This document shows, piece by piece, positions 53,864-62,809 of a stretch of 64,000 bases of DNA (its first letter is position 1; each line of letters starts with the position of its first letter). A program made the position numbers and the translations under genes. Under the pieces are notes generated by a model. That model was not told the origin of the DNA. It did no database searches and saw only the letters and a program-made list of their open reading frames with translations. This stretch comes from Shewanella mangrovi (GTDB lineage: Bacteria; Pseudomonadota; Gammaproteobacteria; Enterobacterales; Shewanellaceae), in contig NZ_JPEO01000001.1 in the NCBI RefSeq assembly GCF_000753795.1, positions 62,001-126,000 of the forward strand, in the 5' to 3' direction.

Positions 53864-55024
53864 ATGACAGAGCGGAAATTAGCAACAGCGGCTGTCCGTC
53901 AAGGGATTGAATCCGATACACAGCACGGAGCCGTGGTTCCGCCGATTTACCTTTCGACTAACTATGCCTTTGATGGTCACAAAAATCCACGGGCTTTTGA
54001 CTATAGTCGGTCAGGTAACCCTACTCGTTCGATTTTGGGCGATGCCTTAGGTGAATTGGAACAAGGTTGCCCAGCCGTCATTACGTCCAGTGGTATGGCC
54101 GCGATTACCTTGGTAACCAGCTTGCTCGGTCCACAAGATTTGTTAGTCGTGCCACACGACTGTTACGGCGGCAGTTATCGTCTGTTCACCAATCTCGCCA
54201 AAAAAGGCAATTTCAAACTCTTGGTACTTGACCAAACCGATGCTCAAGCTGTCAGCAATGCGTTTGCGCAGCAGCCAAAAATGGTGTGGATTGAAACGCC
54301 GTCTAACCCGCTGGTTCGCGTGGTCGATATCGCGGCAATGGCGGCTGAGTGTCAAAAGGTGGGGGCCTTGTTAGTTGCCGATAACACCTTCTTGTCGCCT
54401 GCGCTGCAACAACCGCTGACCTTGGGCGCTGATATTGTGGTGCACTCCACCACTAAATATATCAACGGCCACAGCGATGTGATTGGCGGTGCCGCGATTG
54501 CGAAAGATGCTGCGGTATCTGAGCAACTGCACTGGTGGTCAAATACGCTCGGGTTAACTGGCGGTGCGTTTGACAGCTACCTCACCCTACGTGGTTTGCG
54601 TACGATGGCGCTAAGGGTGCGTGAGCATCAGCGTAATGCTGAGCAAATTGTTGAGCTACTAAGCAACAGTGAACAGGTAGAAAAGGTATATTATCCGGGA
54701 CTGAAGACGCATCCGGGGCATGCTATTGCCGCTAAGCAACAACAAGGCTTTGGCGCCATGCTCAGTTTTGAATTGAAAGGCGGCGAAGCCGAAGTGGCCG
54801 CATTCCTAGGTGCCCTTAACTATTTTTCAGTGGCGGAAAGTTTAGGGGGCGTGGAAAGCTTAGTTGCTGTACCCGCTACCATGACTCATAGAGCGATGGA
54901 GCCGGAAGCCCGCGCAGAAGCTGGCATTAAAGATACACTGATCCGCCTGTCGGTCGGTATTGAAGATTCGCAAGACCTGCTAAATGACATTGCTGCAGGC
55001 CTCGCTGCTGTAGCAGCTTGCTGA
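53864..55024 (+). CDS. metB: Cystathionine gamma-synthase
   Basis: A PLP enzyme of 386 residues that condenses an O-acyl-homoserine with cysteine to give cystathionine. The PLP lysine is in HSTTKYINGHSD. The phosphate-binding SSGMAAI, the DYSRSGNPTR tetramer/PLP contact and the VADNTFLSPALQQPL Asp segment are all present, as in E. coli MetB (same length). A GAGGAG ribosome site lies 7 nt upstream. It is followed by metL after 20 bp, forming the metBL operon under the Met boxes. Confidence 0.96.
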   Translation: MTERKLATAAVRQGIESDTQHGAVVPPIYLSTNYAFDGHKNPRAFDYSRSGNPTRSILGDALGELEQGCPAVITSSGMAAITLVTSLLGPQDLLVVPHDCYGGSYRLFTNLAKKGNFKLLVLDQTDAQAVSNAFAQQPKMVWIETPSNPLVRVVDIAAMAAECQKVGALLVADNTFLSPALQQPLTLGADIVVHSTTKYINGHSDVIGGAAIAKDAAVSEQLHWWSNTLGLTGGAFDSYLTLRGLRTMALRVREHQRNAEQIVELLSNSEQVEKVYYPGLKTHPGHAIAAKQQQGFGAMLSFELKGGEAEVAAFLGALNYFSVAESLGGVESLVAVPATMTHRAMEPEARAEAGIKDTLIRLSVGIEDSQDLLNDIAAGLAAVAAC

Positions 55025-55044
55025 ACATTGGAGCACTAACATAG

Positions 55045-57438
55045 ATGGCGCGTAGTCACTTGCATAAATTTGGCGGCTCAAGTCTGGCAGACCCAGATTG
55101 TTATCGCCGCGTTGCTCATATCCTGCTTACTCATGGACGCCCAGATGACCTGATTGTGGTGTCGGCCGCAGGCAAAACCACTAACTTCCTCTACAAATTG
55201 CTCGCGCTGCGTGAAGCCAAGCAACTGTGGCAGGAAGAACTCCAAGTGCTAATGAACTATCAGCAGAATTTGATTGAACAGCTGCTGAGTAACGAACAGG
55301 CTCGGCAGCTGCGTGAACGCCTAAGCTCTGATCGCTCTCAATTAGTGACCTTGCTGCAGCTGGAACAGTTGAGCGAATATCAATGCAGCGAAGTCGTCAG
55401 TTTTGGCGAACGCTGGTCGGCGCGTCTGATGGCGGCCTTGTTGCGTGAATCAGGTGTCGCTGCTAATAACATTGACGCGCGGCAGTTGCTGGTGGCCGAT
55501 GAAGGCGCCATTCCGAAAATTCGCACTGAAGAATCTCGCCAAGCGGTCGCCAAGGTACTGGCGCAATATCCAGATCAGCGTTTAGTGATCACCGGCTTTA
55601 TCTGTGCCAATCCACACGGTGAAACACTGCTGCTTGGCCGTAACGGCTCTGATTTCAGCGCCACGCTGATCGCCAGTTTGGCAGACATTGATCGCGTCAC
55701 CATCTGGACCGATGTGGAAGGCGTGTTCAATGCCGATCCAAACCGTATTCAAGATGCCAAATTGCTAAAAACCATGTCGTTGGTTGAAGCTGACCGTTTA
55801 GCGCGGCTCGGTTCGCCAGTGCTGCATTCGCGTACGCTGCAACCCTTGTTTGATACTCAGGTGAGTCTGGCGGTGCGTTCAAGCTATGCGCCGCAAACAG
55901 AGTTCACCTTAGTGACGCCACAAAGCGATGCCGCCAGTGCGCCAGTGGTGACCAATCTCGATGAAGTGTTATCGGTCACTATGCAGTTGGATGCTGAGTG
56001 GACAGCCTTGCTTGATGCCTTTACGGCTGCAGGTTTAACCCCGCTTGCTCATTGGCAACACAGCAAATTCCGCCACGAAGTGGTGTTCACCCCTGAATTG
56101 CGTAAGCAAGTACAGGCCTTGCTGGTATCGGTCAGTGAAGAGCTGCATATCAGCGAAATTCAAGAACATTTAGGTTTTGGCTTGGTGGCACTGGTCAGTA
56201 GTGCTGCCTCGCAATATCGCCGTAGTTTCGCCCGCTTGTTGAGCCGTGACGCACGGCCGCTGTATCAAGATGACCTGAGTCTGGTGACGTTAGTGCCACA
56301 AGGCCAGGTGGCGTTACTGACGCAAAAAGTCCATCGTCGCTGTGCCGGCCCGCGTAAACGTATCGGTATTATCGTGCTGGGCGTGGGTAATATTGGTGAA
56401 GCTTGGCTGGCGCTGTTTGAAAAGGCGCAAAAGCGTCTGAGCCGTGAGCTGGAAGCGCAAGTTGAGCTGGTCGGCATTGTCCGTTCCCGCGAAGCCTTGG
56501 TGGATGACAATGGTATTAATACGGCGGATTGGCAGACACGTATGGCCAATGACGCTACTCCATATCAATACGATCATCTGTTTGAACGTATCGAAACCCT
56601 AACTGCTGACGAATTGGTTGCCTTGGATATTAGCGCCAGTGCGGCGTTAACACTGCAATACCCAGAGTTTTTCAGCCGTGGTATTCATATGGTGAGCGCC
56701 AACAAGCTTGCGGGTTCAGGTCCGTTAACCTTCTATCGCGAGCTGAAACAGATGCTCAGTAACCGTCGTTTGTTCTGGCGCTACAATGCCAGCTGCGGTG
56801 CTGGCTTGCCGATCCAACATGCACTGAACGACCTGCATAACAGCGGTGATTCTGTGGCGGCGATTGGGGGGATCTTCTCCGGCACCTTGTGTTGGCTATT
56901 TGAACAATACGATGGCGTAACACCATTCTCTGAACTGGTGCTGGAAGCCAAAGGCTTAGGCATCACTGAGCCGGATCCGCGTGACGATCTGTCGGGGCGT
57001 GATATGCAGCGTAAGTTGCTGATCCTTGCGCGAGAGATCGGTTTAGAGTTGGAGTTGGAAGACATTCAACTCAGCTCATTAGTACCGCCGCAGCTGGTGG
57101 ATGTGCCATTAGATGAATTCTTGGCTCGTATGCACGAGATGGACGACGATTTAGCGCAGCAGTTTGCTGCCGCCAATGAGCAAGGCAAGGTGTTACGTTA
57201 TGTGGCCGCGCTCGATCGCACTAATGACAAATTGGTCGCCGAAGTGGCGTTACAGTGGGTGGAAAGTTCTCATCCCTACGCTAATTTAACGCCGGGCGAC
57301 AACGTGTTTGTTATTCGCAGTGCCTTTTACCAAGGTAATCCACTGATCATTCGTGGCCCTGGCGCAGGGCGTGAAGTCACTGCCGCAGCGGTGCAATCTG
57401 ACTTAGTGCAAATCTGCAAAGATCTGCTGCAAGACTAA
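55045..57438 (+). CDS. metL: Bifunctional aspartokinase II / homoserine dehydrogenase II
   Basis: A fused 797-residue enzyme for the first and third steps of the aspartate pathway toward methionine. The kinase part has KFGGSSLADPDCYRR at the N-terminus and GRNGSDFSATLIA near residue 200. An ACT-like linker spans about 300-430. The dehydrogenase part begins near 440 with the NAD(P)-binding GVGNIGEAWLALF and ends with PGAGREVTAAAV. Length and order match E. coli MetL, and pairing with metB under MetJ control separates it from ThrA. A terminator follows. Confidence 0.96.
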   Translation: MARSHLHKFGGSSLADPDCYRRVAHILLTHGRPDDLIVVSAAGKTTNFLYKLLALREAKQLWQEELQVLMNYQQNLIEQLLSNEQARQLRERLSSDRSQLVTLLQLEQLSEYQCSEVVSFGERWSARLMAALLRESGVAANNIDARQLLVADEGAIPKIRTEESRQAVAKVLAQYPDQRLVITGFICANPHGETLLLGRNGSDFSATLIASLADIDRVTIWTDVEGVFNADPNRIQDAKLLKTMSLVEADRLARLGSPVLHSRTLQPLFDTQVSLAVRSSYAPQTEFTLVTPQSDAASAPVVTNLDEVLSVTMQLDAEWTALLDAFTAAGLTPLAHWQHSKFRHEVVFTPELRKQVQALLVSVSEELHISEIQEHLGFGLVALVSSAASQYRRSFARLLSRDARPLYQDDLSLVTLVPQGQVALLTQKVHRRCAGPRKRIGIIVLGVGNIGEAWLALFEKAQKRLSRELEAQVELVGIVRSREALVDDNGINTADWQTRMANDATPYQYDHLFERIETLTADELVALDISASAALTLQYPEFFSRGIHMVSANKLAGSGPLTFYRELKQMLSNRRLFWRYNASCGAGLPIQHALNDLHNSGDSVAAIGGIFSGTLCWLFEQYDGVTPFSELVLEAKGLGITEPDPRDDLSGRDMQRKLLILAREIGLELELEDIQLSSLVPPQLVDVPLDEFLARMHEMDDDLAQQFAAANEQGKVLRYVAALDRTNDKLVAEVALQWVESSHPYANLTPGDNVFVIRSAFYQGNPLIIRGPGAGREVTAAAVQSDLVQICKDLLQD

Positions 57439-57466
57439 TGACTTAGTTGGCGATAGTTCGCTTGAA

Positions 57467-57492
57467 GGCTCCGCATTGCGGGGCCTTTTTTA
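57467..57492 (+). terminator. Terminator of the metBL operon
   Basis: An 8-bp GC-rich stem (GGCTCCGC/GCGGGGCC, one G-U pair) with a 3-nt loop, followed by six T residues. Confidence 0.88.
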
Positions 57493-57585
57493 TGATTTTT
57501 CAGAGGGTAGTGAGCGTGAGCTCGCCTTTGTGTGAGTTGAAGGTGAATAATAACTGACTAAATTAGTAAATTGATCGATTTGGGC

Positions 57586-57687
57586 TTGACCCTCAACGCC
57601 AATGCTTTAGGCTGCCTAGCGATGAAAAATGCGCCACAGGAAAGTGCGCGCATCGGTTTCACAACTTGCTATTGCATAGATGAAACC
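57586..57687 (+). promoter_or_regulatory. Promoter and structured leader before the 57724 gene
   Basis: TTGACC (57586-57591) and TAGGCT (57608-57613) are 16 bp apart. The predicted transcript would start at an imperfect hairpin (CGATG/CATCG with an inner GCGC/GCGC stem, 57620-57655). A second inverted repeat follows (GGTTTCA/TGAAACC, 57655-57687). The whole lies in the 5' leader; it does not match a riboswitch class I know. Confidence 0.4.
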
Positions 57688-57723
57688 GCGACCCTCACCA
57701 CTCGCTAACAAGGATGTCTTTCA

Positions 57724-58374
57724 ATGAAGTATCGACTGTTGCTAGCCGCTAGCTATTATTGCGCCGCTACTAGTGCCAATGCGATGAATTGCTCGGCCGA
57801 GCAAGTCCCTGCCGTCAAATTAGTGCAGCAAAAAGCGCTGACCTATTCCCCCAAAGCTGGCCGACCTCAACTGCTGGGTAATGCGCGCGAACTGCAGACT
57901 CACTACATCAGTATTGAGGGCGCAGAATTTGTTGAGCAACAGATTGAGCGGCAGCTTCCCGTCGGCATGGGCGCTGATGGGCAAATGAGTTTTCGCTGGC
58001 AACAGCTCGAAACCAAAACCTGGTGGTTGGGTAGCACTCGTTACCTGGCCACATTGCGAGAAGGCGGTAACAGTTATCGTCAGCACCGCATCTCACCCAA
58101 ACACTATAACGCGTCTGTCGCGATAGAGTCGCTCGCGGTAACCTCGCCAAATACTGCTGAATATATTGGCTTTCGTTGTCGTGAAGCCGACACCACATTG
58201 CCCGATGGCGGCACTGCCAAGGTGTGTAATCTCAAGCTTTATGGCCGCAATTTGCCGCTCGCTGCCAGCGAGCAACACCCTGCTGGTTTTACCCAAACGT
58301 TTACACCGCTGTCATTGAATCAAGTCTGTGCCGAGCGCAGCCTGTTTGATGTTCCGGATTATCCGTGGCGTTAA
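57724..58374 (+). CDS. Exported Cys-containing hypothetical protein
   Basis: No family is recognised. The 216-residue product has an N-terminal signal peptide (about 1-20, ending in NAMNC or SANA). The mature part has four cysteines (near residues 23, 152, 167 and 204), which suggests disulfides in the periplasm. No membrane helix or catalytic motif is visible. An AAGGA ribosome site lies about 10 nt upstream. It stands before a lipoprotein gene 105 bp downstream on the same strand, and the two may work together. Confidence 0.7.
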   Translation: MKYRLLLAASYYCAATSANAMNCSAEQVPAVKLVQQKALTYSPKAGRPQLLGNARELQTHYISIEGAEFVEQQIERQLPVGMGADGQMSFRWQQLETKTWWLGSTRYLATLREGGNSYRQHRISPKHYNASVAIESLAVTSPNTAEYIGFRCREADTTLPDGGTAKVCNLKLYGRNLPLAASEQHPAGFTQTFTPLSLNQVCAERSLFDVPDYPWR

Positions 58375-58478
58375 GCATCGACGTTGACACTAATTCGTTC
58401 ACCCAATAATCAAACCCAAATGGCTGCGCCATGCGCGATACCCTCATACTCAAAAGCAAAGGAGCTGTAAGTACCGCT

Positions 58479-59546
58479 ATGACCTTAAAAGGATTGAAAC
58501 TACTGCTAGTAAGTTGCTGTTTACTGGCATTAACCGGCTGTTTTGATAGCACCACCAAATTCGACCTGACCACCCAACAAGCGGAAGTCATCACCATTCA
58601 CCATGATCCGAAAAAATCCAATTTTCGTGGTCCCAATGAAGGGTGTGAAAAGCGTGGCGGCGAATTCACCACTTTAGCTAATGGTGATACTGAATGTCGG
58701 CTGCAGGGGCCATTTCAACTAAGTGAGTGGTTGGCTGAGGGCGAAGTGAGCATGCCGCAGCTTAGTACAGGCCGTAAGATGAAGCATCGAAATATGCCCA
58801 TCAGTATCAAGGCGGTCGATGAGCACACACTGAGTTTGTCGCTGAATACCGCTCGCACGCTGAAAGAGTTAAAAGATTACTTTCTGCCAAAGGATAACAA
58901 CTCATCGATGCAAGGGGTCATGTTAGAACTGTTGCGTCGAGAAGCCGGTGAGGGCGGCTTAACGCTGGAGTTTGTGGCTGACAAGGTGCTCAGCAGTAAC
59001 GGTGAGATTGGCGCCGATGGTAAAAGCGTACGCTTCTTTGTGCCGCTGACGGCGGTGATCAATGAGCAAAACCAGCTGCCAGCGCAATTCACGGCCAAGC
59101 TCGAAGTCAACAACATGCCGACTGCTGCGCCGCAAAGCGTTGACAATCACAGCGTTAGCGCCAATAACAAGAGCAACCCGCAAGGCGCATTAACGCCGCG
59201 TTATTTAAGCGGTGGCGATGAGGCGGGCCAGTTAGTCGCGCCTTATGCGGTGCAAGATGCACAGCAAAAACAGGCGCTGCTGAACGCCTTTGCCACACCA
59301 GCAGCGCAACAATGGTTAGTGCTCAATGTGAAGTTAGCGGTGAATGATGCGTTGGATAATGTCAGCATTGATGCGGTGGCGATGACCATGAATGGCGATG
59401 TCAGCTATCAAGTGGCCGATGCTGCCAACGCACGCCAAGCGGTGTTGCAGTTGCAGCAAGCGATGACGGCGCAAGGACTTGCTTGGCACAAGGTGAAAAT
59501 GACCATCATGCAAACCGGCGATATCCTGCTGGAGCCAGTTAAATAA
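58479..59546 (+). CDS. Putative lipoprotein of unknown function
   Basis: A 355-residue protein beginning with a lipoprotein signal peptide and lipobox (LLALTGC, Cys about residue 21), so acylation and membrane anchoring are expected. ATG 58479 starts directly before this signal; an in-frame ATG at 58431 would place 16 extra residues ahead of it. The mature part has two further Cys residues (NEGCEK, TECRLQ) that could pair. A middle region has hydrophobic strands, and an Asn/Ser-rich linker around residues 230-250 leads to a C-terminal domain. No catalytic motif is recognised. Confidence 0.72.
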   Translation: MTLKGLKLLLVSCCLLALTGCFDSTTKFDLTTQQAEVITIHHDPKKSNFRGPNEGCEKRGGEFTTLANGDTECRLQGPFQLSEWLAEGEVSMPQLSTGRKMKHRNMPISIKAVDEHTLSLSLNTARTLKELKDYFLPKDNNSSMQGVMLELLRREAGEGGLTLEFVADKVLSSNGEIGADGKSVRFFVPLTAVINEQNQLPAQFTAKLEVNNMPTAAPQSVDNHSVSANNKSNPQGALTPRYLSGGDEAGQLVAPYAVQDAQQKQALLNAFATPAAQQWLVLNVKLAVNDALDNVSIDAVAMTMNGDVSYQVADAANARQAVLQLQQAMTAQGLAWHKVKMTIMQTGDILLEPVK

Positions 59547-59707
59547 GTGACAGCTTATACTGACGATCAATTGTTACATTTATTATCTTGTACACTAATA
59601 TCATGGGGTTACAGTAATTTCCCTCTCATAGTTAGTGCTTTTCACTGCACATGCTGTTTATCGACATGGTGAGTTAAGCACGCTTGTTGTTTGATAAGGA
59701 TATCTGT

Positions 59708-60265
59708 ATGAAAAAGCAATTCTTGATTGCAGCGCTGCTTATGAGCTGCACAGTGCCCGCGTTGGCAGGCGAAACCCACTTTTCTATTAGTGGTGGACTT
59801 CCATATTTAGTGATCCCAGAAGTCTCCTACCACCCCAATCAAGAGCAACGCTGGTTCCTCAACTATAAAGCTGGCTTAGATGATGGTGTGTCGGCTGGTT
59901 TTGAACAAGCTGTCAGTGCGAATAGACGCCATGCCTTGGGAGTTGTGCTGGGGGCGCTAGGGGTGAAAAACGGTCATCGGCATGCATGTGAAGATAACTC
60001 CCCCGTTCGTCCCGATGATGCTAATGGCAACGAGAGCGGGGACGAATTTGATAATGCAGGCTGCGAAATCGCTTATGCGCTGATTGTTGCTGCATTTGAT
60101 AATCACACGGTTAATGGACTCGGCGTGAGTTACAGTTACAGCGGCAATGGCCTCAGCGAAGCAGGCTTGCGGGTGAAATTCGAATTAGGTTATGGCCGTA
60201 TCGAAGATGCTGATTTTGATAAGAACGGCTACACAGGCGGTTTCTCGATTGGCTATCAGTTTTAA
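59708..60265 (+). CDS. Small outer-membrane beta-barrel protein, hypothetical
   Basis: A 185-residue exported protein with a clear signal peptide (MKKQFLIAALLMSCTVPALAG). The mature sequence alternates hydrophobic and polar residues, has many Gly and Tyr, and ends in Phe (GFSIGYQF), which suggests an eight-strand barrel. Two Cys (HACEDN, AGCEIA) flank an acidic loop rich in Asp, Asn and Glu that could bind Ca2+. AAGGA lies 7 nt before ATG 59708. It is a single gene with its own strong terminator. Confidence 0.75.
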   Translation: MKKQFLIAALLMSCTVPALAGETHFSISGGLPYLVIPEVSYHPNQEQRWFLNYKAGLDDGVSAGFEQAVSANRRHALGVVLGALGVKNGHRHACEDNSPVRPDDANGNESGDEFDNAGCEIAYALIVAAFDNHTVNGLGVSYSYSGNGLSEAGLRVKFELGYGRIEDADFDKNGYTGGFSIGYQF

Positions 60266-60285
60266 GCGCATGTCATCTGATTTAG

Positions 60286-60312
60286 AAAAAGCAGGCTGAG
60301 CCTGCTTTTTTT
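60286..60312 (+). terminator. Strong terminator after the beta-barrel gene
   Basis: An 11-bp perfect stem (AAAAAGCAGGC/GCCTGCTTTTT) with a TGA loop and a T7 tail. Confidence 0.93.
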
Positions 60313-60406
60313 GTATTTTTACTCGCCAAATTATCTAAAAAGCGTAACTTAACGCGGGTAACACCACTGATATTTCTACCGAGTGCGCGACGGCGAAGGA
60401 GTCAGC

Positions 60407-60754
60407 ATGGAACATGAAAAGCTCAATTATGTGGAATTTGCTGCCAAGGATTTAGCGGCGACTAAAGCCTTCTTTAGCGCAGTTTTTGGCTGGCAGTTCG
60501 TGGATTATGGTCCCGATTACACCGCGTTTAGTAATGAGGGCCTCGATGGGGGCTTTTATCGAGCACCTATGGCCAGTCAATCCAGCAATGGAGGTGCATT
60601 GTTGGTGTTTTACAGTGCTGATTTGGAAGCAACGTTAGCGAAAGTGCAAGCTCAGGGCGGCGAGGTGATTAAGCCCATTTTTGCTTTTCCCGGCGGGCGT
60701 CGGTTTCAATTTTTAGAGCCTAGCGGTAACGAGTTTGCTGTTTGGTCTGAATGA
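60407..60754 (+). CDS. VOC-family (glyoxalase/bleomycin-resistance fold) protein
   Basis: A 115-residue single-domain vicinal-oxygen-chelate protein. It shows the family opening VEFAAKDLAATKAFFSAVFGWQF, a central DGGFYRAPM, and the end FQFLEPSGNEFAVWSE with the metal-ligand Glu. Members bind a divalent metal and act as lyases, dioxygenases or resistance proteins. The substrate is not predictable. ATG 60407 has AAGGAG 5 nt upstream; an in-frame ATG at 60383 lacks this. It stands alone before a very small membrane protein gene. Confidence 0.88.
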   Translation: MEHEKLNYVEFAAKDLAATKAFFSAVFGWQFVDYGPDYTAFSNEGLDGGFYRAPMASQSSNGGALLVFYSADLEATLAKVQAQGGEVIKPIFAFPGGRRFQFLEPSGNEFAVWSE

Positions 60755-60816
60755 GTTGAGTGCTAGCGCGAGCTGCCGTGTTAGCGAACTCTTTTCAATA
60801 ATGGGGAAATAACAAC

Positions 60817-60981
60817 ATGGATAGTTGGTTTCACGCCGTTCTGCAGGGATTAGCCGCCATTCCAGCGCCGCCATTAAAAGCGCTGGCGGAGTCGATGGCG
60901 CAATCGCGCATGTTGCTGGTGATGTGCTTGCTGGCGATCGCGCTGCTGTTGGCCCTCGGCTGGCTTATCTTCTCTTACTAA
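60817..60981 (+). CDS. 54-residue single-helix membrane protein
   Basis: A short frame encoding an amphipathic N-terminal part (MDSWFHAVLQGLAAIPAPP) and one strong membrane helix (LLVMCLLAIALLLALGWLIF) ending in a Tyr stop. A GGGGA ribosome site lies 9 nt before the ATG. It is 62 bp after the VOC gene on the same strand. The hydrophobic block and good start favour a real small protein, but no family is recognised. Confidence 0.5.
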   Translation: MDSWFHAVLQGLAAIPAPPLKALAESMAQSRMLLVMCLLAIALLLALGWLIFSY

Positions 60982-61150
60982 GCTTTTCTTTGGCCGTCGT
61001 TGCTCATCATGCTGCGCTGATGGGGTGATTTTGCCGAATGTATCACTGACGGCGCGCCGCCATATTGCCATTACTGCAATCTTTAGCTGCTAAATTTGCC
61101 GACTCCCTAGCTGGCGGGGCAATTATACTGTGATCTGAGCGGTTTTTAAC

Positions 61151-61212
61151 TTGACTTCAACAACAGATTCTCTAGTATACAGCCATATAGACGTCCAAAC
61201 GTCCAGATAGAT
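61151..61212 (+). promoter_or_regulatory. metF promoter with Met boxes
   Basis: A -35 TTGACT (61151-61156) and -10 TAGTAT (61173-61178) are separated by 16 bp. In-register MetJ boxes begin right after the -10: AGCCATAT, AGACGTCC, AAACGTCC, AGATAGAT (61181-61212). Repression by MetJ-SAM is expected. Confidence 0.88.
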
Positions 61213-61214
61213 AA

Positions 61215-62132
<918 letters not shown>

Positions 62133-62147
62133 GCGTTTTCTCCGCTC

Positions 62148-62177
62148 AAAAAAGCCCGCTACAAAGCGGGCTTTTTT
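62148..62177 (+). terminator. Terminator of metF
   Basis: A 13-bp perfect stem (AAAAAAGCCCGCT/AGCGGGCTTTTTT) with a 4-nt loop and T-run on both strands. Confidence 0.93.
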
Positions 62178-62262
62178 ATTAACTTTTGTCCGCCAATACG
62201 GTTAATTTCCTTCGCCGACAAAACGTGATCAAAATCATGTTTAGTTTTTTCGCATTTACTAT

Positions 62263-62307
62263 TTACTTAGCAGGCTAAATAAATATAATACTTCGCCTGC
62301 TAAGTAA
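62263..62307 (+). promoter_or_regulatory. Promoter and long inverted-repeat operator of the SlyA-like operon
   Basis: A 13-bp perfect inverted repeat (TTACTTAGCAGGC at 62263-62275, GCCTGCTAAGTAA at 62295-62307) flanks a consensus -10 TATAAT (62284-62289). A TTTACT (62262-62267) serves as -35. Each half overlaps a promoter edge, so a bound repressor would block RNA polymerase. The half TTAGCAGGCTAA/GCCTGCTAAG also resembles a SlyA/MarR palindrome. Confidence 0.75.
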
Positions 62308-62319
62308 GTGGAGGCCGAA

Positions 62320-62793
62320 ATGGCAAACAAGCAAAAGCACTTGCACGAATATGCCTTAGCTGAACATTTGGGCCGCTGCCAGCGACTATGGCGCATGGTG
62401 GCCGATGCCGAGCTGGCGCCGCTTGGGTTAACGCATCCGCGTTGGACCGCACTCTGGAAACTGCACCGCATGGGTGATGGCGTTGGTCAGAAGCTGCTGG
62501 CTGAGTCACTGGAGATCGAACTACCTTCGCTGATGCGAACCTTGGGACAGCTTGAGGAGCAGGGCTTAGTTGCACGCGTAAGCTGTGCCCAAGACAAACG
62601 CGCTAGGCTGGTTTATCTCACCGAGACTGGCACGCAACTTATCGCACAGCTTGAGTCGCGTATTTTCAATCTTCGCGCGCAACTACTGCAGGATATCCCC
62701 CATGAACAACTGCAGATTTTTGAAGATGTGCTGGACAAGATCACAGCCGCAGCGCTGTGCAAATTGAACCAATTAAAAGAGTTAGAAGAATAA
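62320..62793 (+). CDS. SlyA-like MarR-family regulator
   Basis: A 157-residue winged-helix regulator. It resembles SlyA: LGLTHPRWTALWKLHRMGDG, then SLEIELPSLMRTLGQLEEQGLVARVSCAQDKRARLVYLTETG covers the recognition helix and wing. ATG 62320 has GGAGG 5 nt upstream; a GTG at 62308 is in frame but lies within the operator. It is followed after 16 bp by an HlyD-type adaptor and a DUF2955 transporter, and is probably their autoregulated repressor. Confidence 0.88.
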   Translation: MANKQKHLHEYALAEHLGRCQRLWRMVADAELAPLGLTHPRWTALWKLHRMGDGVGQKLLAESLEIELPSLMRTLGQLEEQGLVARVSCAQDKRARLVYLTETGTQLIAQLESRIFNLRAQLLQDIPHEQLQIFEDVLDKITAAALCKLNQLKELEE

Positions 62794-62809
62794 AGGAGCG
62801 TTGTTTTTA

